A DNA stretch of 64,000 bases, taken from NCBI RefSeq assembly GCF_028745515.1, contig NZ_JAQZSG010000022.1, positions 1 to 64,000 of the forward strand, read 5' to 3'. Within the stretch, counting starts at the first letter, position 1. The number at the start of each line of letters is the position of its first letter. A model generated the notes under the pieces. The model searched no databases, was not told the DNA's origin, and saw only the letters and a program-made list of their open reading frames with translations. This stretch comes from Paenibacillus thermotolerans (GTDB lineage: Bacteria > Bacillota > Bacilli > Paenibacillales > YIM-B00363). Below are positions 34,998 through 43,253 of the stretch, piece after piece. The translations under genes were made by a program, and so were the position numbers.

Positions 34998-36247
34998 TCT
35001 CTCACTCCCCATAGATCGATTGCGGCTTTGAGCTCCTGATGTCCGTCTAGAGCGGCGTAATCCGCCAGCTTGATGCCTGCGTTCGCCGCTTCGATCGCCT
35101 GCCGGAACGCGCGTCCGCCTGCCGCAGTGCCCATCGGGTGGCCGTGGATGCCGCCGCCCGCGTTGACGACGGAATCGACGCCGAAGTCGCGAAGAATGAG
35201 CGGGACGAGTCCCGGATGAATGCCGGCGGAGGGGACGGGAATGCTCTTTCGTTGCTTCGGACTTTCATCCAAGAGCGCTTGTTTGATTGCCAGCGTCTCT
35301 TCCTTCGGCATCGTGACGGAGCCGTAGGGAGACGGGAACAGCACCAAGTCCGCTCCGGCCAGACGCATCAGCTTTCCGAGCAACAGCTGCGGCGCGATGC
35401 CGTAGTGCGGCGAAGGATACATGGCGCCCGACATGGCCGGATGCGCCGCGATCGGAACGTTGATGTCCGGGTCGGCCGCAAGAGAGCTGAGCGCGTCGTA
35501 ACCGTATGCCAGCACGTTGAACAGCAAAGCATTGGCGCCGGCGTCGATCGCTTTCTTCGCTTGTGTTTTGAGCTCGAATGTAGGGCCCGTCAGGTTGACC
35601 GCGTACAGCAGCTTGTTGCCGGTTTGCGCTTCGGACTGTTTTGCAGCGGCGATGCACGCTTCCACGCGCCGTTCGATCGGGGTAAGCGGGTTTTCGAACA
35701 AAATCTCGTCGTCTTTAATAAGGTCGACGCCGCCGAGCGCTTGCTGGTAAAACTGCTCGCGCAGCTCCGGAAGATCGTAGCCGATGACCGATTTGAATAT
35801 GCTCATCAGCAGCGGACGATCGTATACGCCGAGCAGGCGGCGAACGCCTTCCAAGCCGAACTTCGGTCCCGGGAACGCATCCGAGAAGCCGTCGGAGAAC
35901 TCGAGATCGATCAGCTTGATTTTGCCGTCCATCGACAGCTTGCCGAAGACGGTAACGAGCAGAGCAGGAATGTCTTTGCTGAAGTTGACGTCGGGATAGG
36001 CAATACGGATGTCGGCATAGCGCTCGGCGGCCGTCGAGCCGGCCGGGGCGCCCGCCTCGGGTTCATGGACGTCGATGGAGACGACCTTTCCGAGGTGCTT
36101 CTCCATCGCCGCTTTCTTCGCTTCCGGAAGCTCCGTCCAGCTGCCGACGGTCAACCCGACGGCGATGCCCGTCGCTTTCTTTTGAAAATCGGCTTTATCG
36201 TCAAAACAACGGTATGCAGCCACGCAATACGATTTCAAATCCGTCAT
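34994..36247 (-). CDS. mtnW: 2,3-diketo-5-methylthiopentyl-1-phosphate enolase (RuBisCO-like)
   Basis: MtnW is the RuBisCO-like enolase of methionine salvage. The 417-residue protein has the large-subunit barrel with GVDLIKDDE near residue 173 (the Lys-Asp-Asp-Glu metal site), a LFNVLAYG segment near 248, and the late GGGIHGHPMG phosphate loop near 363. It is first in mtnW-mtnX-mtnB. On the minus strand a TATAAT lies at 36291-36286, 39 bases before the start, but its -35 box is poor. No SAM riboswitch is present in the short upstream region. Confidence 0.95.
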   Translation of the reverse strand: MTDLKSYCVAAYRCFDDKADFQKKATGIAVGLTVGSWTELPEAKKAAMEKHLGKVVSIDVHEPEAGAPAGSTAAERYADIRIAYPDVNFSKDIPALLVTVFGKLSMDGKIKLIDLEFSDGFSDAFPGPKFGLEGVRRLLGVYDRPLLMSIFKSVIGYDLPELREQFYQQALGGVDLIKDDEILFENPLTPIERRVEACIAAAKQSEAQTGNKLLYAVNLTGPTFELKTQAKKAIDAGANALLFNVLAYGYDALSSLAADPDINVPIAAHPAMSGAMYPSPHYGIAPQLLLGKLMRLAGADLVLFPSPYGSVTMPKEETLAIKQALLDESPKQRKSIPVPSAGIHPGLVPLILRDFGVDSVVNAGGGIHGHPMGTAAGGRAFRQAIEAANAGIKLADYAALDGHQELKAAIDLWGVRE

Positions 36248-36314
36248 TTGTTAGTACACCGCCCATCAATAGAATTCAAAACATAATTATACAAGAAAGT
36301 CCGATGCAATGGAA

Positions 36315-36347
36315 AACGCGAGCTCCTCATTAGAAGGAACTCGCGCG
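36315..36347 (-). terminator. Intrinsic terminator of proBAC
   Basis: On the minus strand CGAGTTCCT and AGGAGCTCG pair around a 7-nt loop, with flanking CG pairs and a TTTT run. It separates proC from mtnW. Confidence 0.75.
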
Positions 36348-36353
36348 TTTGAT

Positions 36354-37250
36354 TTAACGGTCGGCCGCTTCGACCGATTGCAGCACGTTGGCGGCAACCT
36401 CGTCGCCCATTTCCTGCGCCCGCTCCGATGCCCGGAAGATCGCCTTAGTCATCCCTTCCTTGAACCGGTACTGCTCCAGTACGCCGAGCGCTGCGAACGT
36501 CGTTCCGTTCGGCGACGTCACTTTGGCGCGGAGCAACGCCGGATCCTCATCCGTCGTGTGCACCATGTGGGCGGCGCCGAGCACGGTTTGCAGCACAAGC
36601 GCACGGGAATCCTCTTCGGTGAGCCCGGCTTCCACGCCGGCCGACGTCATGATCTCCATGAGGTAGTAGACGTAAGCCGGACCGCTTCCGGACAAGCCGG
36701 TTACGAGATTGAGCTTTTCTTCATGCAGCGGGACGACCAATCCGACCGCTTCGAACATTTGGATGGCGATTTGCCTCCACGGTTCGCTTACGCTGTCCGA
36801 CCAGGCGAGCCCGGTGGCGCCGAGGCCGATGGAGCACGAGGTGTTCGGCATCGTACGGATGACCGGCTGCTTGCGGCCGAGCAGCTGCTCGATCGTGTCG
36901 ATCGACAGCCCCGCCACAACGGAGACGATCAGCTGCTCGGGGCGGATGCAGTCGCGAAATTCGGAGATCGCGCTGCCGACATCCTTCGGCTTCATGGCGA
37001 ATACGACGATGTCCGCGCCTTCGATCAAGGCGGAACGCTCCTCCGGCTCGTTCGTCTCCGGGATGCGCACGCCGTATTGCTGCTGAAGTTCGGCAAGTCT
37101 GCCGCGGTTATGGCGGTTCAGCACGACGACGGAGAGCGAATGCACGAGGTCCGCATCCGTCAGTCCGCGTACGAGCGCTTCCGCCATCGAGCCTGCACCG
37201 ATGAACGCGATTTTTTGCGATCTCAACGTTAGTTCGTTCAGTTCGTTCAT
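36354..37250 (-). CDS. proC: Pyrroline-5-carboxylate reductase
   Basis: ProC makes proline from pyrroline-5-carboxylate with NAD(P)H. The 298-residue protein has the nucleotide motif FIGAGSMAEAL near residue 16, VFAMKPKDV near 83, and the family signature VTGLSGSGPAYVYY near 182 with SPNGTT near 250. AAGGAGGG is 8 bases before the start. It follows proA by 34 bases in the proBAC operon. Confidence 0.96.
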   Translation of the reverse strand: MNELNELTLRSQKIAFIGAGSMAEALVRGLTDADLVHSLSVVVLNRHNRGRLAELQQQYGVRIPETNEPEERSALIEGADIVVFAMKPKDVGSAISEFRDCIRPEQLIVSVVAGLSIDTIEQLLGRKQPVIRTMPNTSCSIGLGATGLAWSDSVSEPWRQIAIQMFEAVGLVVPLHEEKLNLVTGLSGSGPAYVYYLMEIMTSAGVEAGLTEEDSRALVLQTVLGAAHMVHTTDEDPALLRAKVTSPNGTTFAALGVLEQYRFKEGMTKAIFRASERAQEMGDEVAANVLQSVEAADR

Positions 37251-37284
37251 TGGGTAAGCCCTCCTTGTTATTGATGTTGTTGCG

Positions 37285-38532
37285 TTATTCGCGAATTTGT
37301 CCGCTGCCCGTCACGATATATTTCGTTGAAGTGAGCGCCGGCAAGCCCATCGGACCGCGCGCGTGCAGCTTCTGGGTCGAGATGCCGATCTCGGCGCCGA
37401 AGCCGAACTCGAAGCCGTCGGTGAAGCGGGTGGACGCGTTGTGATAAACGGCTGCGGCGTCCACCTCGGCGAGGAAGCGGGCGGCGTTCGCGGTGTTTTC
37501 GGTGACAATGCATTCCGAGTGCATCGTTCCGAATGCGGCGATATGCTCCAGCGCCTCATCGAGGCTGCCGACAATTTTCATGTTCAAGATGTAATCGTTG
37601 TACTCCGTGGAGTAGTCTTCGCTTGTGGCGGGACTGATGCCGGTCGCCAGCTTGCGGGATTCCTCGCAGCCGCGAAGCTCCACGTCGCGCTCTTTGAAGG
37701 CGTCGACGATGCTGCGGAAGTGCTTCTCGGCAAATTCGCGATGGACGAGCAGCGTCTCCATTGCGTTGCAGACGGAGGGACGCTGCACCTTGGCGTTCAA
37801 GGCGATCGACAGCGCCATCTGCGGGTCCGCACTCTCGTCTATAAACGTATGGCATATGCCGGCGCCCGTCTCAATGACAGGGACCTTCGCATTGTCGACG
37901 ACGTTGCGGATAAGCGACGCTCCGCCGCGCGGGATGATGCAGTCCAGTATGCCGCTTAGTGTCAGCATATCGTCGACCGAGGAACGGTTCGGATCTGTGA
38001 TCAATTGCACCGCTTCGGGAGGGATTGCGGTATGCGCAAGCGCCGCATGGATTGCTTCGACAATCGCCGTATTCGTGTGGAGCGCCGCCGATCCGCCGCG
38101 CAGCAGCACGGCGTTGCCGGTTTTCAGGCAAAGCCCGGCGGCGTCGACCGTTACGTTCGGGCGGGCTTCGTAGATGATCCCGATTAAGCCGATCGGCACC
38201 CGTACTTGCTTGATGCGGAGCCCGTTGGGGCGAACGATCTCATGCAGCGTATCGCCGACCGGGTCGGGCAGCGCCGTTACCTCATGCAAGCCGTCTGCCA
38301 TTGCTTCAACCCGTTTCCGCGTTAAAGTTAGGCGGTCTAAAAGAGCGGCGGAAAGTCCGTTCGCCTTGCCGTTATTTAAATCCTGTTGGTTTGCCGCTGC
38401 GATCATCTCATATCGGGCGATCAGCTCGCTTGCAATGCGTTGCAGCGCTTCGTTCTTCGCGTCGCTGTTTATGCCGCCGAGAATACTCGTCGTACGCTTT
38501 GCGATTAACGCTTTTTGTCTTGCTTCGCTCAT
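37285..38532 (-). CDS. proA: Glutamate-5-semialdehyde dehydrogenase
   Basis: ProA reduces glutamyl phosphate to the semialdehyde. About 415 residues; the aldehyde-dehydrogenase fold shows PIGLIGIIYEARPNV near residue 108, LRGGSAA near 141, the catalytic Cys in PSVCNAMETLL near 254, and the STRFTDGFEFGFGAEIG segment near 364. ATG 38532 follows AAGGAGG by 11 bases; the longer upstream frame is not used. It follows proB by 49 bases. Confidence 0.96.
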   Translation of the reverse strand: MSEARQKALIAKRTTSILGGINSDAKNEALQRIASELIARYEMIAAANQQDLNNGKANGLSAALLDRLTLTRKRVEAMADGLHEVTALPDPVGDTLHEIVRPNGLRIKQVRVPIGLIGIIYEARPNVTVDAAGLCLKTGNAVLLRGGSAALHTNTAIVEAIHAALAHTAIPPEAVQLITDPNRSSVDDMLTLSGILDCIIPRGGASLIRNVVDNAKVPVIETGAGICHTFIDESADPQMALSIALNAKVQRPSVCNAMETLLVHREFAEKHFRSIVDAFKERDVELRGCEESRKLATGISPATSEDYSTEYNDYILNMKIVGSLDEALEHIAAFGTMHSECIVTENTANAARFLAEVDAAAVYHNASTRFTDGFEFGFGAEIGISTQKLHARGPMGLPALTSTKYIVTGSGQIRE

Positions 38533-38581
38533 GTCGGTCGGTTCCTCCTTATCTTGTGACTGTCGGTTTTGATTATTGGAT

Positions 38582-39694
38582 TTAGTGCAAATCGATCCAT
38601 TCGTCCCTGTGAATGACTTCGATTCGGGGGACAGCGATGGTTCGCAGCACTTCTTCGGTGGAGCTGCCGGCGGCCGCACGAAGCTGCCAGGATGCGTAAT
38701 TGACGACGCCGCGGCCGACGATCCGGCCGTCGGGGCCGACCACCTCGATGACGTCGCCGGGGTGGAATTCGCCCTCCACGTCCGATACGCCGGCGGGGAG
38801 GAGGCTTTTGCCTCTTTCGACCAGCGCCTTCTCCGCGCCTTCGTCGATGCGGATGCGGCCTTGGGGCACGGAATGGAAGCCGACCCACTGCTTCTTAACG
38901 GATAACGTATGCAGCTCCGTATCGAAATAGGTGCCGTTGCCTTGTCCTTCCGCCGCTTTGACGATGTCGCCGATCTCGGCCGCTTTGCCGACGAACACTT
39001 GGACGCCGCCGCGGATGGCGATGCGCGCCGCCTCCAGCTTCGAGCGCATGCCGCCGGTGCCGACGGAGGACCCGCTCCCGCCTGCCATCAGAAACAGCTC
39101 TTCGCCGATTTTCGTAACGCGGTCGATCCGTTTGGCGTCCGGGTTTTTGCGCGGGTCTTCGGTGTATAGGCCGTTCATATCCGTGCAAATGAGGAGCTGG
39201 CGGGCCTTTACGAGATTGGCGACGAGCGCGGAGAGCGTGTCGTTGTCTCCGAATTTGATTTCGTCGACGGATACGGTGTCGTTCTCGTTGATGATCGGGA
39301 TGACGCCGCGGGTCATCAGCTCGTCGAGCGTGGCCTGTGCGTTGCTGATCCGTTTGCGGTTTGCGAAATCGGACCGCGTCAGCAGCACTTGGGCGACGAC
39401 GGCGCCGCGCGCTCCGAACGCTTCGTTGTATGCTTGCATGAGCAGCGCTTGGCCGACGGCGGCGGACGCTTGCTTCTCGTGCGTCGCCTTCGGCCGCTTT
39501 GCGAAGCCGAGCCGGGCGAAGCCGGCGGCTACCGCGCCCGAGGAAACTAGCACCACCTCGGCGCCGGTTCGGGCCAGCGCGCTCAATTCCTCCGCGAAAT
39601 ATTCGATTCGGTCTCGATGCAGGCTGCCGTCCGATAAAGTAAGAGAGCTGCTGCCGATTTTCACGACGATGCGCCTGCGGATGATGCTGTTCAT
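38582..39694 (-). CDS. proB: Glutamate 5-kinase with PUA domain
   Basis: ProB phosphorylates glutamate in the first, proline-inhibited step. About 370 residues: an amino-acid kinase domain (VVKIGSSSL near residue 9, SSGAVAAG near 49, INENDTVS near 133, GTGGMRSKLEAA near 213) and a C-terminal PUA domain (about 275-365). ATG 39694 has AAGGAG 8 bases upstream. The next feature upstream is about 620 nt of repeats and then a proline-type T-box leader. Confidence 0.96.
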   Translation of the reverse strand: MNSIIRRRIVVKIGSSSLTLSDGSLHRDRIEYFAEELSALARTGAEVVLVSSGAVAAGFARLGFAKRPKATHEKQASAAVGQALLMQAYNEAFGARGAVVAQVLLTRSDFANRKRISNAQATLDELMTRGVIPIINENDTVSVDEIKFGDNDTLSALVANLVKARQLLICTDMNGLYTEDPRKNPDAKRIDRVTKIGEELFLMAGGSGSSVGTGGMRSKLEAARIAIRGGVQVFVGKAAEIGDIVKAAEGQGNGTYFDTELHTLSVKKQWVGFHSVPQGRIRIDEGAEKALVERGKSLLPAGVSDVEGEFHPGDVIEVVGPDGRIVGRGVVNYASWQLRAAAGSSTEEVLRTIAVPRIEVIHRDEWIDLH

Positions 39695-39767
39695 ACGATT
39701 AGCTCCTTCTTCTGTATACATGGCGGTCAGACCGGTCTGTGGTGTATGCCGTCGGCCGGACGGATCG

Positions 39768-39960
39768 GGTCAGGACGATCGGTTGGTCCGGTTAGGTTCG
39801 TTCGCTCGGTTTGGTTCAGGTGGTCGATCGATCGGTCCGGGTTGGGTCGGTTGCTCGGCTCAGTCCGGTTCGATCAGTCCGGTCAGGTTCGTTCGCTAGG
39901 TTCAGTCCAATTCGGGTCAGGTGGTCGATCGATCGGTTTAAGTCAGGTCGATCGGATCGT
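39768..39960. repeat. GATC-rich direct repeats between proB and its T-box
   Basis: AGGTTCGTTCGCT occurs at 39794 and 39885, and CAGGTGGTCGATCGATCGGT at 39817 and 39918, giving two diverged copies of a unit of about 90-100 bp. GATC occurs about nine times in 190 bp. No gene-like frame with a ribosome site is seen. Confidence 0.7.
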
Positions 39961-39998
39961 GTCAGCTATCAGGCGTGCCGCAACCGAGCAACCGTCAG

Positions 39999-40187
39999 TT
40001 AACGGAACAAAATGTCCGCTAATAACCTGATTTGGCCCGAAAACTACGATTTAACGGAAACAGATGTCCGCTAATCGGCTCAAAACCGTCGAAATGAGTC
40101 ATTTGGGCGAATTAGCGGACAACTTGTTCCGTTAATTAGCCGTTTTTTGCAAAATCGGCATGATTAGCGGACATTCGGTTCCGTTAG
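39999..40187. repeat. Four copies of the dispersed AGCGGACA motif in a two-by-two inverted array
   Basis: Copies at 39999-40023 and 40051-40075 read TTAACGGAA...TGTCCGCTAAT; copies at 40111-40136 and 40163-40187 read the reverse complement ATTAGCGGACA...GTTCCGTTA. The step within each pair is 52 bp, as at 95-170. The whole can fold into a long imperfect hairpin. Confidence 0.8.
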
Positions 40188-40221
40188 TTCTTCCCGTTGA
40201 TGAAAGCCGCGGCTCGCGTAC

Positions 40222-40296
40222 GAGTTAGCACCAAAAGTTGGTACAAACGCAGCCGATAGCCCGGCGAAGCCGCGAGTTAGCACAAAAAGTTGGTGC
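40222..40296. repeat. Two GAGTTAGCA palindromic repeats, 52 bp apart
   Basis: GAGTTAGCACCAAAAGTTGG (40222) and GAGTTAGCACAAAAAGTTGG (40274) each end in GGTAC or GGTGC and form a small hairpin (GCACCAA with TTGGTAC). A third relative is at 29444. Confidence 0.65.
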
Positions 40297-40315
40297 GATC
40301 CCGCTTATACACCGC

Positions 40316-40574
40316 AAATAAAAAAGCTTTCGTCCTCATAACAAGGACGAAAGCTGCTGCTTCCGCGGTACCACCTTCGTTGACGGACCCATAATACGGC
40401 CGTCCCGCTCATTCCCTCGTAAAGGGAGGGCTCCTGTCCGGCTCGTCGCCGGCCGCTCGGGGGTGGGTTCGGCCCGGAATGGCGGCGAATTCTTCCAGCT
40501 TTCGAATCCGCTCTCTGCACGCCAGTGTCCAATGCTTACTAGTCCCGTCATCACGTTTGTTCGATTCCGATATT
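40316..40574 (-). ncRNA. T-box leader, probably tRNA-Pro, for proBAC
   Basis: On the minus strand the T-box sequence AAGGTGGTACCGCGG (40377-40363) precedes a terminator with a perfect 12-bp stem (AGCTTTCGTCCT and AGGACGAAAGCT, 40355-40325) and a T-run. Upstream lie stem I elements such as the AGAGAG and GGAAGAA segments. The specifier region reads GAACCCACC at 40470-40462, giving CCC or CCA; both are proline codons. The next gene downstream is proB, but 620 nt away. Confidence 0.88.
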
Positions 40575-40581
40575 TCAATAC

Positions 40582-40610
40582 ACTATATCACCCGAGGGGC
40601 CATTTGTAAA
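40582..40610 (-). promoter_or_regulatory. Promoter of the proline T-box leader
   Basis: TTTACA (40610-40605) and TATAGT (40587-40582) are 17 bases apart on the minus strand. Confidence 0.8.
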
Positions 40611-40661
40611 CATGCAACATCCCGCCTTTTTGTGTCGTCTGCTATAAGTGAGGTGAAGGAT

Positions 40662-40832
40662 GTGTACAAAATGTCCTACGGAACGATTCTGCTAATGGCG
40701 CTGATCTGCTTCATGCTCGGAGGTACGGAGCGAATGCCATGGGTGGCGGTGAACGAATCGGCCGGAGCGGATTTCGCGCCTACGGAACGATTGCAAACCG
40801 AAAACAACTCGAGCGCAATCCGCCACAGGTGA
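40662..40832 (+). CDS. Possible small exported or membrane protein, perhaps frameshifted
   Basis: A frame from GTG 40662 (or ATG 40671) has GAGGTG and AAGGA upstream and encodes about 56 residues: a hydrophobic segment (TILLMALICFMLGG) and a polar tail. The next frame stays open from about 40815 to 41112 with an Ala/Thr/Lys-rich sequence, so the two may be parts of one gene split by a frameshift. The 40833-41089 stretch holds nothing else I can support. Weak evidence overall. Confidence 0.35.
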   Translation: MYKMSYGTILLMALICFMLGGTERMPWVAVNESAGADFAPTERLQTENNSSAIRHR

Positions 40833-41089
40833 GCCGGCTGCCGCGGAGTCCAAAACTTTAACCGTGCAATCGACAGCAAACGCAATAGCCACTAAAGCAA
40901 ATGAAGCGACAGACGCAACAAGAACCGTAACTTTCACAACAGCAGTGGCAGCGCCTCTGTTAAAAATACAAGTCGAAAGGCAGCAGCGCGCTTTACTGCG
41001 TTATTACTCGAATGAGGATGCGTCCGCATATAAGTGCCAGCAATTGTTGTTAACCGGCCGGATGCACTCCGGTTGTACGATTTCGCTGC

Positions 41090-42919
41090 TTACATGCGCG
41101 GCGGCGCCTTAATTCCAAGCAGTGCGAGGCCGCGCTGCAGGACGAATCCCGTCCGTTCGCAAAGCAGCAGCTTGGCTGACCGCTCGGCGGCCGTTCCCGC
41201 CAGTACACGCTCCGCATGGTAAAACCGGTTGAACGCCTTGGCGACATCAAGCAAATGTTTGGCGAGCAGCGAAGGCTCCCGAAGCTCAGCGGCACGAGCC
41301 AGCACGGAAGGATACATCACGAGTTCCTTAAGCAGCGCCCAGGCGGCATCGCCGCAAATCGCGCTGTAATCCGGGGCCGCACCGGAATCAGAACTCGCAC
41401 CCACAACAGAGCCCGAAACCGCACCGGAATCAGAACTCGCACCCTCAACAGAGCCCGAAACCGTACCGGAGTCAGCACATGCACCTTCAACAACACCCGA
41501 ACCATCACCCGAACCAACACCCGGCTCCGCCCCGGCAATATCCGCCGCTTTCCCAATCAACGACTGTATGCGGGCGTTCGTATATTGAACGTAAGGCCCG
41601 GTATCGCCTTCGAACCGCAGCGCTTCATCGAGCGAAAAATCGATCGAGCCGAGCCGGTCGTTCTTCAAATCCCCGAACAGCACCGCGCCGACGCCGATCG
41701 CTTCGGCAACCGCTTCCCGCTCCGCAAGTGCCGAGCTTCTTTCCCGGATCACATCCGCAGCCCGCTGCACCGCTTCATCCAGTACATCGTCCAGAAATAC
41801 GACGCTGCCTTTGCGGGTAGACATCTTTTTCCCTTCAAACCGCATTAGCCCGAACGGCACATGCTCGCAGCGTTCCGCCCACGCGAACCCCATGCGGCGC
41901 AGCACGGCGAACACTTGCCGAAAGTGCAGCGACTGCTCGGCGCCGACCACGTACAGCAGCCGCTCCGCGCCGAGCGACTCCGCACGGTAAATGGCTGTCG
42001 CCAAGTCCCGGGTCGCATATATCGAAGTTCCGTCCGATTTCACAATGAGGCAAGGAGGCAGCCCTTCCTCCTCAAGCCGCACCACTAGCGCGCCGTCGCT
42101 CTCTTCCAGCAAGCCGAGCGACCGCAGACGTTCGATTACGCCGACCATTTTGTCGTTGTAGAAGCTTTCCCCCAGCTCATATTCGAACGAAACGCCGAGC
42201 CGATCATAGATGCGGCGAAACTCCTTTTTGCTTTCCGTCACGAAAAACTCCCACAGCGCGCGAGCTTCGGCATCGCCGGCTTCCAGCTTCGCAAACCAAT
42301 AGCGGCCTTCCTCCTCCAGCTCCGGGTTGTGCTCGGCTTCTTTATGAAACCGCACGTACAGCTTCAGCGATTCGTCAATCGGCGCCTTCCGCAGCGCTTC
42401 CTCGTCCCCCCAGCGGCAATACGCCGCGATTTGCTTGCCGAATTGCGTCCCCCAATCGCCCAGATGGTTGATCCGCAGCACTTCGTACCCGACTTCGCTC
42501 AATATATTATTAAGCGCATTGCCGATAACGGTAGAGCGAAGGTGACCGATCCCGAACGGCTTGGCAATGTTGGGGGAGGACATGTCGATCGCGACCCGCT
42601 CGCCGCCGCCGATCAAGGGCGTATAGAAGGCAGGCGCCGAAAGCACCCCGAGCCATTCCCCTGCAACCCCCTCCCGAACGAACGATACGTTCAAATAAGG
42701 TCCTGCCGCCGAGCACCGTATGCGCCGATCTTGAATCGAAGCGGCGAGCCCGGCCGCGATGTCGGCAGGAGACCGCTTCTGCTGCCGCGCCAATTGAAAG
42801 CAAGGAAGGGCGGCGTCGCCCCATGAAGCATCCGGAGGTATTTCCAGCAGCCGTTCGGTTTCCTGGGAGGTAAGGCCGATATGCGGAGCCAAAACGTCCG
42901 CCGCTAACGCAAGAAACAT
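41090..42919 (-). CDS. argS: Arginyl-tRNA synthetase with a repetitive insertion
   Basis: A class I synthetase of 609 residues, about 50 longer than usual. The HIGH-type motif is in PNIAKPFGIGHLRST near residue 110, and KMSTRKG near 366 is the KMSKS counterpart. The anticodon-binding DALR domain begins at about 445 (YVQYTNARIQSL). Between that first helix and the SAICGDAAWALLKEL helix lies an insertion of about 55 residues (about 465-520) rich in Gly, Ser, Ala, Val and Asp, coded by a 42-nt tandem repeat. The rest looks intact, so the enzyme is probably functional. AAAGGTGTG precedes the start; a T-box leader lies upstream. Confidence 0.95.
   Translation of the reverse strand: MFLALAADVLAPHIGLTSQETERLLEIPPDASWGDAALPCFQLARQQKRSPADIAAGLAASIQDRRIRCSAAGPYLNVSFVREGVAGEWLGVLSAPAFYTPLIGGGERVAIDMSSPNIAKPFGIGHLRSTVIGNALNNILSEVGYEVLRINHLGDWGTQFGKQIAAYCRWGDEEALRKAPIDESLKLYVRFHKEAEHNPELEEEGRYWFAKLEAGDAEARALWEFFVTESKKEFRRIYDRLGVSFEYELGESFYNDKMVGVIERLRSLGLLEESDGALVVRLEEEGLPPCLIVKSDGTSIYATRDLATAIYRAESLGAERLLYVVGAEQSLHFRQVFAVLRRMGFAWAERCEHVPFGLMRFEGKKMSTRKGSVVFLDDVLDEAVQRAADVIRERSSALAEREAVAEAIGVGAVLFGDLKNDRLGSIDFSLDEALRFEGDTGPYVQYTNARIQSLIGKAADIAGAEPGVGSGDGSGVVEGACADSGTVSGSVEGASSDSGAVSGSVVGASSDSGAAPDYSAICGDAAWALLKELVMYPSVLARAAELREPSLLAKHLLDVAKAFNRFYHAERVLAGTAAERSAKLLLCERTGFVLQRGLALLGIKAPPRM
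41379..41504 (-). repeat. Three 42-nt tandem repeats inside argS
   Basis: Units at 41379-41420, 41421-41462 and 41463-41504. The first two differ by one base; the third has diverged, and a partial fourth follows. Each codes for 14 residues of the type GASSDSGAVSGSVV, in frame with argS. Confidence 0.92.
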
Positions 42920-42943
42920 CGTCCAGTCACACCTTTCATTAGA

Positions 42944-43218
42944 ATAAAAAAAGCCCCCGTCTCCATAAGAGACGAGAGCATTGTTCCCGCGGTACCACTC
43001 TTTGTGCTGCGAAGCGAAGATGCGCCGCAGCCGCTTTCACCCCGATAACGGCAGGGAAGCCGCATTTGCCTACGCCTTCAACCCGCGCTTCGGCAAACGT
43101 TCTCCCGGGTGCGCTTCGCCTGACGCTTCTGTGCCGGCTCCCACCGTCCCGGCCTCGCTTGTACTTTCGCATGTTCAGGGTACTGTCCCGATCAAAGAAT
43201 TTAATTGTCAGAATATTT
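42944..43218 (-). ncRNA. T-box leader of argS (tRNA-Arg)
   Basis: The T-box sequence GAGTGGTACCGCGGG (43000-42986) is followed by a terminator stem (GCTCTCGTCTC with GAGACGGGGGC, some GU pairs, 42979-42953) and seven T. The specifier region reads GAAGCGCACC near 43118-43109, with CGC (arginine) at 43113-43111. argS starts 25 bases after the T-run. Confidence 0.92.
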
Positions 43219-43224
43219 CAAACA

Positions 43225-43253
43225 ATTATACAAAACTTTACTTCCCTTGTAAA
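43225..43253 (-). promoter_or_regulatory. Promoter of the argS leader
   Basis: TTTACA (43253-43248) and TATAAT (43230-43225) are 17 bases apart. The -35 box lies inside the last codons of the HAD gene. Confidence 0.88.

Noticed and set aside
39746-40030. Plus-strand frames across the GATC-rich repeats
   Set aside because: Arg/Ser/Val-rich low complexity caused by the DNA repeat; no start signal.
39999-40296. CRISPR-like array
   Set aside because: Repeats are few, change orientation, and the spacers resemble each other; no cas genes nearby.
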